NCBI RefSeq assembly: GCF_001021025.1
Contig: NZ_CP011541.1
Coordinates: 248,001 to 312,000, forward strand
DNA: 64,000 nucleotides
Reading direction: 5' to 3'
From: Corynebacterium epidermidicanis
GTDB taxonomy: Bacteria > Actinomycetota > Actinomycetes > Mycobacteriales > Mycobacteriaceae
Shown: positions 38,399-46,854 of the stretch, piece after piece
How positions within the stretch are numbered: position 1 is the first letter of the stretch
How the letters are laid out: each line of letters starts with the position of its first letter
Notes under the pieces: generated by a model
The model's database searches: none
What the model saw: the letters and a program-made list of their open reading frames with translations, nothing else
Told to the model about the DNA's origin: nothing
Position numbers and translations under genes: made by a program

Positions 38399-39580
38399 AT
38401 GCTTGTCGACGCCGTCATTGCCGTCATCGTCCTTGGCACCCTAATCACGGGTTGGCGCCAAGGCGCCCTGGCTTCGGTGTTGGCCACCGTTGGAGTGATC
38501 GCCGGACTAGTTTTGGGTGCGGCAGCGGCTCCGTGGGTGATGAGCTACACCGATTCCACAGCGTTCCGCTTCCTGCTGGCGATCGCTATGGTTGTTCTGC
38601 TCGTCGGTGTGGGCAACATGGCTGGCGGGATTGCTGGCAACGCGTTGCGGAACCGGATGAAGCTGCGATCTACGCAACGCTTTGATTCCGTTTTCGGGGC
38701 GTTGTTTCAGGCGCTAGCAACGCTAGTGGTGGTCTGGTTGGTAGCCATCCCGTTGGCTACGGTAGCCAGCGGAAGTTTTGCGCAACAACTGCACAACTCC
38801 CGGGTGCTGCGTGAGGTTGATCGTTACGCGCCGTCGCCACTGCACTCGTTGCCAAATCAAATTTCGGCGATGCTGAATGAGTCCGGGCTGCCACCGCTAA
38901 CGTCGCCGTTCAACCCGCAAATCAAGGCGAACGTACTAGCACCGAAAGTTGAGGTGGCTCACCCTGAAGTGGTGCAGGAGATTCGACCGTCGGTGGTGCA
39001 TGTGCTCGGTCAGGCGTCGCAATGCCGGCACCTGCTATCCGGCAGCGGTTTTGTAGTCTCTGATGACTATGTGTTCACGAATGCACACGTCGTGGCGGGT
39101 ACCGAGGCAGTGAAGCTCGATACGGTATTGGGTGTCAAGCCGGCTACCGTGGTGTTTTACGATCCTGCTATCGACATCGCGGTCCTTCACGCGCCCGGGT
39201 TAGGTCTTGCTCCCTTGACGTGGGCGCCACAACCCGCGGAAAGCGGTGTGGACACCGTCATCATGGGTTTCCCGGGTTCCGGCCCTTTCACGGCCACCAC
39301 GGCCCGGGTTCGCGAGCGCATCACCATCAACGGGCCGGACATCTATGCACTACATCGAATTGATCGTGAAGCGTACACCATTCGTGGCGAAGTTCGTCAA
39401 GGAAACTCGGGTGGCCCAATGGTCACCGAGGATGGTCAACTGCTCGGTATGGTCTTCGGAGCTGCAGTGGATTCCTCCGATACTGGATACGCGCTGACCG
39501 GAGAACAAATCCAACGGACCGTGGGGGATTACCAGCAGAAAACGGAGCCGGTAGCTACCGGTGAATGCGTGGCCAAATAG
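38399..39580 (+). CDS. marP: Membrane serine protease, MarP-like
   Basis: The 393 residues combine an N-terminal CvpA/colicin-V-like four-helix membrane part (1-125) with a C-terminal trypsin-like protease. The triad is visible as His230 (FTNAHVVAG), Asp259 (DPAIDIAVLH) and Ser337 (RQGNSGGPMV). Rv3671c (MarP) has the same design and context and is needed for acid resistance; it cleaves the peptidoglycan hydrolase RipA. The ATG has GAGGAGA about 12 bases upstream. Confidence 0.87.
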   Translation: MLVDAVIAVIVLGTLITGWRQGALASVLATVGVIAGLVLGAAAAPWVMSYTDSTAFRFLLAIAMVVLLVGVGNMAGGIAGNALRNRMKLRSTQRFDSVFGALFQALATLVVVWLVAIPLATVASGSFAQQLHNSRVLREVDRYAPSPLHSLPNQISAMLNESGLPPLTSPFNPQIKANVLAPKVEVAHPEVVQEIRPSVVHVLGQASQCRHLLSGSGFVVSDDYVFTNAHVVAGTEAVKLDTVLGVKPATVVFYDPAIDIAVLHAPGLGLAPLTWAPQPAESGVDTVIMGFPGSGPFTATTARVRERITINGPDIYALHRIDREAYTIRGEVRQGNSGGPMVTEDGQLLGMVFGAAVDSSDTGYALTGEQIQRTVGDYQQKTEPVATGECVAK

Positions 39581-39595
39581 GTTATCCCAGCTCTA

Positions 39596-40315
39596 TTAGA
39601 CTTGGATGATTGTTGCTGCGCATTCTTCCGGTGAGTACCACTGTGGCATCCCGTGGAGTGTGCTCGTCGGCTGTTGCGCTGTACTGTGCCAGTTTATGGG
39701 GAGAGGTGCCAGTGGAAGGCGTGTGTGTTTTAGCCGGGCAGCGTGTGTGCCGCCGACCTGATAAGCCAGGGATCGCAGTTCTACCAGCTCGGATGATTCA
39801 GTTGGATCGAGGAGTGATTTGCGTGCGACACGCTGGGGGACTCGACTGCTCACGCGCGCCAGCGCTTGGTTGCGACGCACCGTCCACAGGTTGTTGCGGC
39901 CCAAGGGGTCGATCAGAATGAGACGTTGGACGCGCTCGGGGTAATTTGCGGCCAGCGTGGTAGCTGCCCGGGTCGCACTGCCATGAGCTACAACCACGGC
40001 ATCTTCGTGTCCGAGCGCCCCGATGAGCCCGGCAGCGTCACCTACAGCGAAACGGATTGTGTAGCCGCTGGGTGGCTTATCGCTTTGGCCAAAACCCCTG
40101 GCCGTAGCGGCGGCGACGTGAAAATCGGCGCTCAGTAGCGGGATGAGTCGAAGAAAGTCGAACCAACCGCCGAGGGCGTCGTGAAGCAAGAGTACGAACG
40201 GTGCGCGCGGGTTTCCGGCGGTGGCAGCGTGGAGGCGCGTGCCACGGGTGTGCACTAACTCATGCTGAAACGGGCCAGGAATGGCCAGCGCACCAGGGGA
40301 AACGGGGTGTTGCAT
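39596..40315 (-). CDS. Alpha/beta hydrolase, probably degenerate
   Basis: The 239 residues follow the alpha/beta hydrolase fold: RGTRLHAATAG, VLLLHDALGGWFDFLRLIPLL (oxyanion region), AATARGFGQSDKPPSGYT, and VVVAHGSATRAATTLAANYPERVQRLILIDP. In the nucleophile elbow, where epoxide hydrolases and haloalkane dehalogenases read GHDWGG, this protein reads AHGSAT, with Gly at the nucleophile position. The chain also ends early, and no C-terminal catalytic His is evident. It is likely an inactive or decaying copy of the epoxide hydrolase found at this place in mycobacteria. It converges on marP. Confidence 0.7.
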   Translation of the reverse strand: MQHPVSPGALAIPGPFQHELVHTRGTRLHAATAGNPRAPFVLLLHDALGGWFDFLRLIPLLSADFHVAAATARGFGQSDKPPSGYTIRFAVGDAAGLIGALGHEDAVVVAHGSATRAATTLAANYPERVQRLILIDPLGRNNLWTVRRNQALARVSSRVPQRVARKSLLDPTESSELVELRSLAYQVGGTHAARLKHTRLPLAPLPINWHSTAQQPTSTLHGMPQWYSPEECAATIIQV

Positions 40316-40389
40316 GGGAGTTATCTTCGCGCGCGGGAAAAGTGGCGTGCTGGCTCGGAAAACGGGAGGAATTCGGCAGAGTGTGGCTG

Positions 40390-40899
40390 TTAGGAGTACA
40401 GGCCACGGTCCTTAGCTTCGATCTTTGCCGTGGCCTTGCCAGGGACAAGGTTCTTCATGTCCTGAACCGATTGGATCGTCTTCTTAGGTGCCTTTACCTT
40501 CTTGATCTGCTTCAAACCAACGAAAGCGAAGATGCCAGCCAAAGCGATCATGATGAGGAAGACCACGAGGAACGCTGCCCAGCGTGGCATCCAGAGGTCG
40601 GCGAACAGCTCGGCGAGGAAGAAGAAAAAGAAGAACGAGCTGTAAAGCGCTACGGTGCCTGCCACGCCGAAGAAACCGCCGCCAATTGCGCCCTTCTTTG
40701 CAGACTGGGCGATTTCCGTCTTTGCTAGCTCCACTTCGGCGCGGAAGAGGCTGGACATCTGGGCGGTTGCGTCGGAGACGAGGTCACCGATGGAGCCCTG
40801 GCCTGCTGCGCGGGTGTCCACGTCAGAAAGTGGAATAGCGTTTACCCGAGGGGCAAACGATTCGTCGCCGGCGGTGTATAGGCCTTTGCCATTGCTCAC
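40390..40899 (-). CDS. Actinobacterial holin-X-like membrane protein
   Basis: This 169-residue protein matches the Phage_holin_3_6 (Holin-X) type. A polar N terminus is followed by SIGDLVSDATAQMSSLFRAEVELAKTEI. Two close membrane helices come next (GGGFFGVAGTVALYSSFFFFFFLAEL and WAAFLVVFLIMIALAGIFAFVG), and then a basic tail. The family is chromosomal in actinobacteria and not tied to lysis. The run of six Phe in the first helix is unusual. It is conserved in this neighbourhood in mycobacteria (Rv3669). Confidence 0.8.
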   Translation of the reverse strand: MSNGKGLYTAGDESFAPRVNAIPLSDVDTRAAGQGSIGDLVSDATAQMSSLFRAEVELAKTEIAQSAKKGAIGGGFFGVAGTVALYSSFFFFFFLAELFADLWMPRWAAFLVVFLIMIALAGIFAFVGLKQIKKVKAPKKTIQSVQDMKNLVPGKATAKIEAKDRGLYS

Positions 40900-41008
40900 A
40901 GTGATCCTCCAAAAATCCTTTTGTTAAAAGCGTCTAGTTCATAATCGTGCCACGAAACTCCGCGTCGTGCTAATGACCGGTCTCATCGGGCTCACTAATC
41001 TAGGTGTC

Positions 41009-41629
41009 ATGACTGAGCCGGAAATCTCACTTGCAGAGCAAACCGCACGGGCCATCGCCCAAGTCCACCGGCGTCCGGTGTCCCTGCGGAAATGGGAAGT
41101 GACCAGCGCAGAAGGGGTGCTGCGCGGGGCAAAGCTGTCGGCGCTTATCGACGCCGTCCCGGCCGAGACAGCAATCTCGGTGTACTCGCTTCTGGCACCA
41201 GACCTGGTCGAATCTTCTGCGCGGATTTTTTTGCGCAGCCCACTGCAAATCTTGGCGAAAATGGACGTACTAGCAGGTGGGGACGGTAAACCAGTCACCA
41301 ACGTCTCAGCATTGCAACAATTAGCTCACATCGTGGTCCAGAGACCGGAGAACCTGGCGGGGATAGCCCATGGGGTGATCGCTCACTACGGTTGTTTTGG
41401 TTCTCGATCTGGGGTGATTGCCCGAGGGTGCGCTCGTCTAGCAGCCGTCGCAGTAGGCAATGACCCACGAGGGCTGACGGTACCTGAGGTCTATCTGCAT
41501 CGACACAGTTCTGAATATGCGGCCGCCGTTGCGGGGTTCGCGAGCGACCCGAAGGATTTCTTGGACCTGCAGCTGCGCGCGTTCTTGGCAGGTGCGGCGG
41601 AAGCCGAAGCTATTGCTCGGTTGGCTTGA
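41009..41629 (+). CDS. Conserved protein of unknown function (Rv3662c place)
   Basis: The 206-residue protein starts at an ATG with TAATCT seven bases upstream, the leaderless pattern; an in-frame ATG at 40967 would lie before that promoter. It is mostly helical and soluble, with HRRPVSLRKWEVTSAEGVLRGAKLSALIDAV near the N terminus and an Ala-rich C terminus. Two His/Gly-rich spots (GIAHGVIAHYGCFGSRSGVIAR) might be functional. I recognise no enzymatic family. Mycobacteria have a conserved hypothetical beside the HAD phosphatase in the same order. Its end overlaps the HAD gene by 20 bases. Confidence 0.7.
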   Translation: MTEPEISLAEQTARAIAQVHRRPVSLRKWEVTSAEGVLRGAKLSALIDAVPAETAISVYSLLAPDLVESSARIFLRSPLQILAKMDVLAGGDGKPVTNVSALQQLAHIVVQRPENLAGIAHGVIAHYGCFGSRSGVIARGCARLAAVAVGNDPRGLTVPEVYLHRHSSEYAAAVAGFASDPKDFLDLQLRAFLAGAAEAEAIARLA

Positions 41630-42437
41630 ACCGGTAGTTCTTAAACAGCCAGAATCCTCCTGCTGCTAGTGCGGCGGCACCTGCGACAGCGCTAGCACCA
41701 ATGCCCACTTCTCGGCTGGTCGGGATGTTGAAAAGTGGCTGTGGATTCTTGAATGTGGTGATTTCCCAACCGTGGATGGTGGCGTGGCGTCGCAGCGCCC
41801 GGTCGGGGTTTACCGCGACGGCATTTCCTACTTGCTCCAACATCGGGATATCGGTGGCAGAGTCCGAGTAGGCGAAACTGCGGTCTAGGTCGTAGCCGAA
41901 TTCCTCGGCCAGCCTGCGGATTTCCGCGGCTTTGGCGGGGCCTTTGGCGTAGAAAAGGACCTCTCCGGTGTATACGCCGTCTTTGGTGGCAAGCTCGCTG
42001 GCAACGACGTGGTGGACGCCGAGTTCTCGGGCAATGGGGGCGACGAGCTCCGTGACAGAAGCGGAAATTATGATCACGTCGTGACCGAGGTTTTGATGGA
42101 AGCGGATGAGCTCCTGCGCTTCGGTATAAATGCTGGGGCTGATCACCGTCTTGAGTGTCTGTTCGGCGATCTCACGAACGGTGGCTACTTCCCAGCCAGT
42201 GACCATTTTGGTCAGTTGATCTCGGGTCGAGTCCATTTGCTCGTTAGTGTGCCCAGCGATCATGTAGGTGGCTTGCGCGAGGGTGAGCTGGAGGGCTGCT
42301 ACCGGGGAGATGAGGCCGTTATTGATGAACTCCCGGCCCACTGCGAAGGCGGAGTTCTTTGCGACCACCGTCTTATCCAGGTCAAAAAAAGCCGCAACCT
42401 TGGGCAACTGGGGCAGTTGGGCTGGGGTTTGGTGCAT
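41610..42437 (-). CDS. HAD-IB family phosphatase, SerB-like, with C-terminal anchor
   Basis: The 275-residue protein opens with AAFFDLDKTVVAKNSA, the DxDxT nucleophile motif of HAD phosphatases. Later motifs are VIIISASVTELVAPIARELG and FAYSDSATDIPMLEQVG (acidic motif IV). A hydrophobic C-terminal helix (ASAVAGAAALAAGGFWLF) may anchor it. It corresponds to Rv3661. The open frame reaches 42719, but the ATG at 42437 has TAAGAT exactly seven bases before it and fits the family N terminus. The substrate is unknown. Confidence 0.87.
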   Translation of the reverse strand: MHQTPAQLPQLPKVAAFFDLDKTVVAKNSAFAVGREFINNGLISPVAALQLTLAQATYMIAGHTNEQMDSTRDQLTKMVTGWEVATVREIAEQTLKTVISPSIYTEAQELIRFHQNLGHDVIIISASVTELVAPIARELGVHHVVASELATKDGVYTGEVLFYAKGPAKAAEIRRLAEEFGYDLDRSFAYSDSATDIPMLEQVGNAVAVNPDRALRRHATIHGWEITTFKNPQPLFNIPTSREVGIGASAVAGAAALAAGGFWLFKNYRFKPTEQ

Positions 42438-42505
42438 GACGACGATCTTACTTTGCGCAGGAAAACCTGGCAGCGAAAAAATTTTCCGGAAAATTCGCTT
42501 TGCTG

Positions 42506-42533
42506 TTGCACCATGGTATAGGCGATGTATAAT
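42506..42533 (+). promoter_or_regulatory. Sigma-A promoter of the 6C RNA
   Basis: TTGCAC (42506-42511) and the consensus -10 TATAAT (42528-42533) are 16 bases apart. This is the best housekeeping promoter in the window and it points at no protein gene. Confidence 0.8.
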
Positions 42534-42539
42534 AAAAAC

Positions 42540-42655
42540 TGCACGGCCCCGATATACTGTGTGGCCAGCCCCGGCACGTCCCCCCCCTGTTGCCGGGTTA
42601 AAAAATGACGACCCGCGCACCACCCCCCCCCGAGGCGCGGGTCGTCGCTTTTTAT
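42540..42655 (+). ncRNA. 6C small RNA
   Basis: An approx. 115-base transcript is bounded by the promoter at 42506-42533 and a T tract at 42649-42658. It folds into two hairpins with C-rich loops: CCCGGCA/TGCCGGG around a loop with eight C (42580-42587), and GACGACCCGCGC/GCGCGGGTCGTC around a loop with nine C (42623-42631). This is the definition of the actinobacterial 6C RNA. The place, between the HAD and ssd genes, is that of the M. tuberculosis copy (between Rv3660c and Rv3661). In C. glutamicum a link to the SOS response has been reported; C-rich loops pair with G-rich mRNA sites. Confidence 0.92.
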
Positions 42656-42658
42656 TTT
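42607..42658 (+). terminator. Intrinsic terminator of the 6C RNA
   Basis: The second hairpin of the RNA, a perfect 12-bp stem (42607-42618 with 42635-42646), is followed by TTTTTATTTT. Confidence 0.9.
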
Positions 42659-42828
42659 GGCGCTGGTGGATTTCTACTGTCCTCGTTTGGTTGCATCTCG
42701 GTGCAACAACAGATCCCAAGTGAAGCTATCCACAGGTTTTGTGTAACCGTCAACAAAAAGCGGGGTTATCCACACGATGCCGAAAGCCCTCTTGTTCAGA
42801 ACTGTCGGCATGCACGATATTTGCAGGC

Positions 42829-43869
42829 ATGAACGCCATTCTTGTTGCCATCGCAGACCCGACTCTCCATCCCGAAGTCATGCATATTGCTGCCGCTACC
42901 GGGCACAAAATTGTCGACACCGTAGAACCCGTCGAGATTGCCCGGCTAGCGCGGTCAGCGTCGGCGGTCGTCGTCGACAAAGATGCCGCCTTAACTTTGA
43001 AAGATTTACCGCCGCGCCCGGGAATTTATTTCGTGGCAGCGGATCCGGGGCCGATCGATTGGCGATCAGCGCTACGTTGCGGAGCCGAAGATGGCTACGT
43101 TATTCCTGCGCAGTCCCCGGAACTACTGAGAGCCCTTGGCAGTAGTCAGGAGCCGGAGCCACCGGCACTTGGGCGTCGCAATTGCCTTGGCGTGATGCCA
43201 GCAGTAGGTGGCGCGGGGGCCAGTACCCTCGCTGCCGCTGTGGCGCTAGCCAGCGGCAGCGGTGTGCTAATCGACGCTGATCCGTATTCCGGGGGAGTCG
43301 ATTTGCTGTTAGGTATCGAATCGGAACTCGGCGCCCGTTGGGGTGATATTAGTTTTGATTCTGGACAAGTTTCTTCGCATGACTTGCGCCAAGCCTTGCC
43401 CAAAGCTCAGCAGGTCAGCGTCTTGACATCGCACCGGGGCGCTTCCGTCGGGCCCACTTTTTCTCCTGCCGATGTTGTGCGGGCGGTGGATAGTTTACGC
43501 ACGGAAGACGTCATCATTGATCTGCCGCGGTGGGGTGATCAGATGATCGAAATTGCTGCGGGGTGCGCAGCGCTCGTCGTGGTGATACCTGCGGAGATTC
43601 GAGCTTTGTCAGCTGCCGCGGATATTGCCGCCAGATCTCGACGACAGCTCTCCGCGACAGAAATGGTGGCAGTGTTGCGCCATCGGGGTTGGTGTGGGGT
43701 TGATCTAGCGGAGGCGGAACGACTGGCTGGCATGCCGATCATCGCAGAGCTGCCTCATGTCTCAACACTTTCGAAGTCCGTGGAAACCCAAGGATTGGTG
43801 AAACTGCCACGGGCGCTTAAGAAATGTGCCGAGGAAATCCTCGCTGAACGGCGGGTATGGGCATGCTGA
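42829..43869 (+). CDS. ssd: Septum-site-determining-like MinD/CpaE-family protein
   Basis: The 346-residue protein has an N-terminal receiver-like part (ILVAIADPTLHPEVMHIAAATG) and a MinD/ParA-type ATPase part from about 130. Where the deviant Walker A should read KGGxGK[ST], it reads VGGAGAST, so both lysines are absent. The Walker B-like DVIIDLPRWGD is present. Such a protein precedes the Tad genes in actinobacteria (Rv3660c, Ssd) and is related to CpaE, which positions pilus machinery; Ssd overexpression blocks septation in mycobacteria. ATPase activity is doubtful. The ATG at 42829 has GATATT seven bases upstream. It overlaps tadA by 13 bases. Confidence 0.8.
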   Translation: MNAILVAIADPTLHPEVMHIAAATGHKIVDTVEPVEIARLARSASAVVVDKDAALTLKDLPPRPGIYFVAADPGPIDWRSALRCGAEDGYVIPAQSPELLRALGSSQEPEPPALGRRNCLGVMPAVGGAGASTLAAAVALASGSGVLIDADPYSGGVDLLLGIESELGARWGDISFDSGQVSSHDLRQALPKAQQVSVLTSHRGASVGPTFSPADVVRAVDSLRTEDVIIDLPRWGDQMIEIAAGCAALVVVIPAEIRALSAAADIAARSRRQLSATEMVAVLRHRGWCGVDLAEAERLAGMPIIAELPHVSTLSKSVETQGLVKLPRALKKCAEEILAERRVWAC

Positions 43870-44999
43870 GCCAACGAGAAATCATCGAAAGAATCCAGCA
43901 ACAGCTCGCTAGCCGAACAGCGAGTGAAGTCACCCCGACATTCGTAGCTCAGCTCGTGCGTCAAGAAGCAGGCGTGATCAGCGATGAAGCGGTTTTGCAA
44001 GTGTTAAGACGCATCCGCAACGACTCTCAAGGTGTGGGCGAACTTGAGCAGATTCTGGCTGTTCCCGGTGTGACGGATGTGCTGGTCAACGGGCCAGACT
44101 CGGTCTGGTTCGATCGCGGGCAGGGAGTAGAACGAGCCCGATTGACCTTTGATAGTGAGGCCTCGGTTCGGCAGTTAGCAACTCGGCTGGCAGTGTCTTG
44201 TGGACGCCGACTGGATGATGCTCAGCCTTTCGCCGACGGCCGGTTACTTCGCGACGATGGCTCCAGTATCCGTGTGCACGCCATGCTCTCTCCTCCAGCG
44301 GAGGGCGGTACTTGCATCTCGCTGCGGGTGCTCCGGCAGGCGTCGACAAGCTTGGCTGATTTGGAGAAGCGCGCAAGTGTGCCCGCGGAGGCAGCGCAGT
44401 TGCTGCGGGCGGCGGTGCGCGATCGACAGTCTTTTCTGGTCGTGGGCGGAACGGGCTCTGGGAAAACGACGTTGCTATCCGCCCTGCTCGGGGAGGTATC
44501 GCCTGAGGAACGAATCATTTGCATTGAGGACACCGCAGAACTCAAGCCGCAGCATCCTCATGTGTTGAGTTTGGTGGCCCGGACGCACAATGTGGAAGGG
44601 GCAGGTGCTATCTCAATGGGCGATCTGCTCAAACAAGCATTGCGGATGCGTCCCGACCGGATTGTGCTGGGTGAGATCCGTGGGGCGGAAGTCGTTGATC
44701 TACTGGCCGCTCTAAACACCGGCCATGACGGTGGAGCTGGGACTATCCACGCCAATTCCATTCACGAAGTCCCCGCCCGGATGGAAGCACTCGCACGGCT
44801 GGGCGGGCTCGACCGGGATGCTTTGCACGCGCAGCTCATCGCGGCGGTGCAGCTAGTAGTGGCGATGAAGCGAACCCCGCAGGGGCGGTTTCTGGCGCAT
44901 ATTGGGAGGCTCGTCAACACGAGGGCGAGGGAACTGGCCATCGAGTCGATCTGGTCCCACCCTGATCCCGCGCTTTCTGCCGGAGGTCACGATGATTAG
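43857..44999 (+). CDS. tadA: Pilus assembly ATPase TadA/CpaF
   Basis: TadA is the cytoplasmic secretion ATPase that drives Flp pilus assembly. The 380 residues include [19 protein letters not shown] (N-terminal domain) and Walker A GGTGSGKT (197-204). The Asp box [10 protein letters not shown], the Walker B region [15 protein letters not shown] and the His box [13 protein letters not shown] follow in order. The family length is normal. It begins inside the end of ssd and ends inside the start of tadB, so the whole cluster is translated as a unit. Confidence 0.93.
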   Translation: MGMLSQREIIERIQQQLASRTASEVTPTFVAQLVRQEAGVISDEAVLQVLRRIRNDSQGVGELEQILAVPGVTDVLVNGPDSVWFDRGQGVERARLTFDSEASVRQLATRLAVSCGRRLDDAQPFADGRLLRDDGSSIRVHAMLSPPAEGGTCISLRVLRQASTSLADLEKRASVPAEAAQLLRAAVRDRQSFLVVGGTGSGKTTLLSALLGEVSPEERIICIEDTAELKPQHPHVLSLVARTHNVEGAGAISMGDLLKQALRMRPDRIVLGEIRGAEVVDLLAALNTGHDGGAGTIHANSIHEVPARMEALARLGGLDRDALHAQLIAAVQLVVAMKRTPQGRFLAHIGRLVNTRARELAIESIWSHPDPALSAGGHDD

Positions 45000-45774
45000 C
45001 TGCTTGCTCCTGGCGACTGCACTGCTGGTCTTGCCGACTGGACGGGCCAGCCACCGAATAGCCGGTCAAAAGAATCACCAAGTTCGGTGGAGCGTGCTCA
45101 CAGTCCCCGTTGTGGTGATCGGAGCGTGGTGGGCGGGCGTTGGGCTGCTGCTAGCTGGGACCGTGGTCGCTGCGACGCTGTGGTGGACGGTACAGCGCGG
45201 ACGTCGACGCCGAACAGCTACGCGCAATGCCCAAGCGACGGCAGCAGTCGTCGGTCAGCTACTCAGCGATGTCGCGGCCGGGGCGTCCATCGGCCACAGC
45301 ATTCGCGGGATCAGCGCCAACCTCCCACCTGCAACGACACCGGAGATCGCCGGGGTCCTCCACACAACGGCCCGGCACACTGCGATGGGGGCCAGCGGGG
45401 CACACCTGCTCATCGACGCCCCTAGCACCTGCCCTGATCTGCGCTATCTAGGAAAGCTCTGGGCGGTGTCGGAATCGCGCGGTATCGCGTTGGGAGTGCT
45501 CCTGGAACAATGCCAACGACGTATCGATACTCGGCTGCGGCATTCCGCTAGTACTCAGGCATCCTTGCAGGGCCCGCAGGCAACAGCTGTGGTGCTTGCT
45601 CTGTTGCCGCTAGCTGGGATTGGAATGGGAGCCGCGATGGGCGCGCATCCCCTTGAATTTCTCTGCCAAACTTCGTTGGGCAATGTACTGCTCATCGGTG
45701 GGGTGAGCCTCGCCTGTGGGGGATTCGCGTGGGTACAGGTGATGACCCACCGGGCTGCGGGGCACCAATGTTGA
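44992..45774 (+). CDS. tadB: Pilus assembly membrane protein TadB
   Basis: The 260-residue protein has an N-terminal pair of helices and a central T2SF/GspF-like domain with GQLLSDVAAGASIGHSIRGI and LWAVSESRGIALGVLLEQCQRRID. Two C-terminal helices ([39 protein letters not shown]) follow. The ATG at 44992 lies inside the tadA stop region with GGAGGT five bases ahead; the frame upstream of it is tadA overlap. With TadC it forms the inner-membrane platform for Flp pilus assembly. Confidence 0.85.
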   Translation: MISCLLLATALLVLPTGRASHRIAGQKNHQVRWSVLTVPVVVIGAWWAGVGLLLAGTVVAATLWWTVQRGRRRRTATRNAQATAAVVGQLLSDVAAGASIGHSIRGISANLPPATTPEIAGVLHTTARHTAMGASGAHLLIDAPSTCPDLRYLGKLWAVSESRGIALGVLLEQCQRRIDTRLRHSASTQASLQGPQATAVVLALLPLAGIGMGAAMGAHPLEFLCQTSLGNVLLIGGVSLACGGFAWVQVMTHRAAGHQC

Positions 45775-46331
45775 CCTTGATACTGCTAGCAATCGCTTTG
45801 TGGGTTTGGCCGACACGACGTTCAAGCCAACGAATCGTCGCCCAACCACGACCCCACGCTCGTCAGCGGGACGGCCCGACCGACGCGTTGACGATCTCTG
45901 CAGACATCGACTTGTTTGCCTCATGTGTGCGCGCCGGGCGCTCTACTGCCCAAGCAGCAGACATCGTGGCAGAACTTGCACATGGCCCGACCCGTGAGGT
46001 GTGGGGTTCGATTGCTGCCTTATTGAGAATCGGGGTGGATGCTCGCGCTGCGTGGGCGCCCGCCGAAGGCACACCTGGGATTGCGGATGTCGCCCGGATC
46101 GCGGAGGTGTCTGAGCACACCGGTGCCGCCCTGGCAAATAGTTGCCAGCGCGTAGCCGAAACCTTACGACAAGAAGCCAACGATACCGCTGTAGCAAGCG
46201 CAGAACGGACGGGTGTTCTGATCGCACTTCCGCTGTCATTGTGCTTCCTACCAGCGTTCTTCATCTTGGGGCTCGCCCCAATAGTCATCAACCTTGCCAG
46301 CACAATGCTGTACCAATCACCACAACCTTAG
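45768..46331 (+). CDS. tadC: Pilus assembly membrane protein TadC
   Basis: The 187-residue protein begins with a short hydrophobic segment (LTLILLAIALWVWPT). A T2SF-type stretch follows: DIDLFASCVRAGRSTAQAADIVAE and ADVARIAEVSEHTGAALANSCQRVAETLR. It ends with two helices near LIALPLSLCFLPAFFILGLAPIVI. The ATG overlaps the tadB stop by seven bases. It is shorter than proteobacterial TadC, as is usual for the actinobacterial form. Confidence 0.83.
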   Translation: MLTLILLAIALWVWPTRRSSQRIVAQPRPHARQRDGPTDALTISADIDLFASCVRAGRSTAQAADIVAELAHGPTREVWGSIAALLRIGVDARAAWAPAEGTPGIADVARIAEVSEHTGAALANSCQRVAETLRQEANDTAVASAERTGVLIALPLSLCFLPAFFILGLAPIVINLASTMLYQSPQP

Positions 46332-46341
46332 GAGAAAACTC

Positions 46342-46533
46342 ATGTCTGAAAACTTTGCCCGCGTCTTGCGATCCCTGCGTGACGACGAGGGAATGAGCAC
46401 GATCGAGTATGCAATGGGCTCGCTAGCAGCTGCCGCCCTGGCCGCGGTGCTATTTACCGTGGTCAATGGGGATCAAGTGGTCAATGCGATCCAAGGTATT
46501 CTCACCTCGGCGCTGGCGGATGTTCCGTCGTAG
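46342..46533 (+). CDS. flp: Flp-type pilin (DUF4244)
   Basis: The 63-residue prepilin has a short basic leader ending in DDEGMSTIEYAMGS, where cleavage after Gly would leave the conserved Glu5-like residue of type IV pilins. A hydrophobic helix (LAAAALAAVLFTVVNG) and a short tail follow. The start at 46342 has AGGAGA 6-7 bases upstream. It is the likely major subunit of the pilus assembled by the neighbouring Tad proteins. No prepilin peptidase gene lies in the window. Confidence 0.88.
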   Translation: MSENFARVLRSLRDDEGMSTIEYAMGSLAAAALAAVLFTVVNGDQVVNAIQGILTSALADVPS

Positions 46534-46548
46534 CTTCGCGAACGCCCC

Positions 46549-46854
46549 ATGAACGACGATGAAGGATCGGTCACCATCGAGGCGGCCTTCGGGATCGCGG
46601 TGCTGGTCATGGTGGCAGCGATGATTGTTGCTGCTCTTGCGACTCTCGCCGCGCAGATCCAAGCCGTGGATACTGCTGGAGCTGCCGCACGTGCGCATGC
46701 GATAGGTGAGGGGTTTGAACCAGCGCGAGGCACCGTGTCGGTGAGTGAAAACGATGCGTGGGTCGAAGTACAAGCGAAGGTTCCTGCGCCATTGGGAACC
46801 ATGGTTGCCACCGCTCGATTCCCCGCAGAAAATACGGCCGGGGCCAGCCGATGA
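46549..46854 (+). CDS. tadE: TadE-like pseudopilin
   Basis: The 101-residue protein begins NDDEGSVTIEAAFGIAVLVMVAAMIV, a TadE-type prepilin leader (GSVTIEAA) with a hydrophobic helix. The helix is followed by a small domain that contains DTAGAAARAHAIGEG. It follows flp after 15 bases. TadE proteins are minor pilus components or assembly factors. Its TGA overlaps the next ATG (ATGA). Confidence 0.83.
   Translation: MNDDEGSVTIEAAFGIAVLVMVAAMIVAALATLAAQIQAVDTAGAAARAHAIGEGFEPARGTVSVSENDAWVEVQAKVPAPLGTMVATARFPAENTAGASR

Larger units (their letters stand above)
42438..42828. other. Intergenic region with the 6C RNA gene
   Basis: These 391 bases hold two overlapping promoters near the HAD start, the 6C RNA transcription unit (42506-42655) and the upstream region of ssd. 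The last part includes GATATT seven bases before the ssd ATG. Nothing else is evident. Confidence 0.7.

Noticed and set aside
40390..40899. Prophage remnant because of the holin-like protein
   Set aside because: The holin-X family is a chromosomal actinobacterial family in a conserved neighbourhood; no lysin, integrase or other phage gene is nearby.
42268..42723. 151-codon plus-strand frame over the 6C RNA region
   Set aside because: It is antiparallel to the HAD gene and then crosses the structured RNA; it has a run of Pro and no start signal.
46758..46850. Longer start for the second TadE-like protein (in-frame ATG at 46758)
   Set aside because: It would lie inside tadE; the ATG at 46851 overlaps the tadE stop as ATGA and gives the prepilin-like N terminus.
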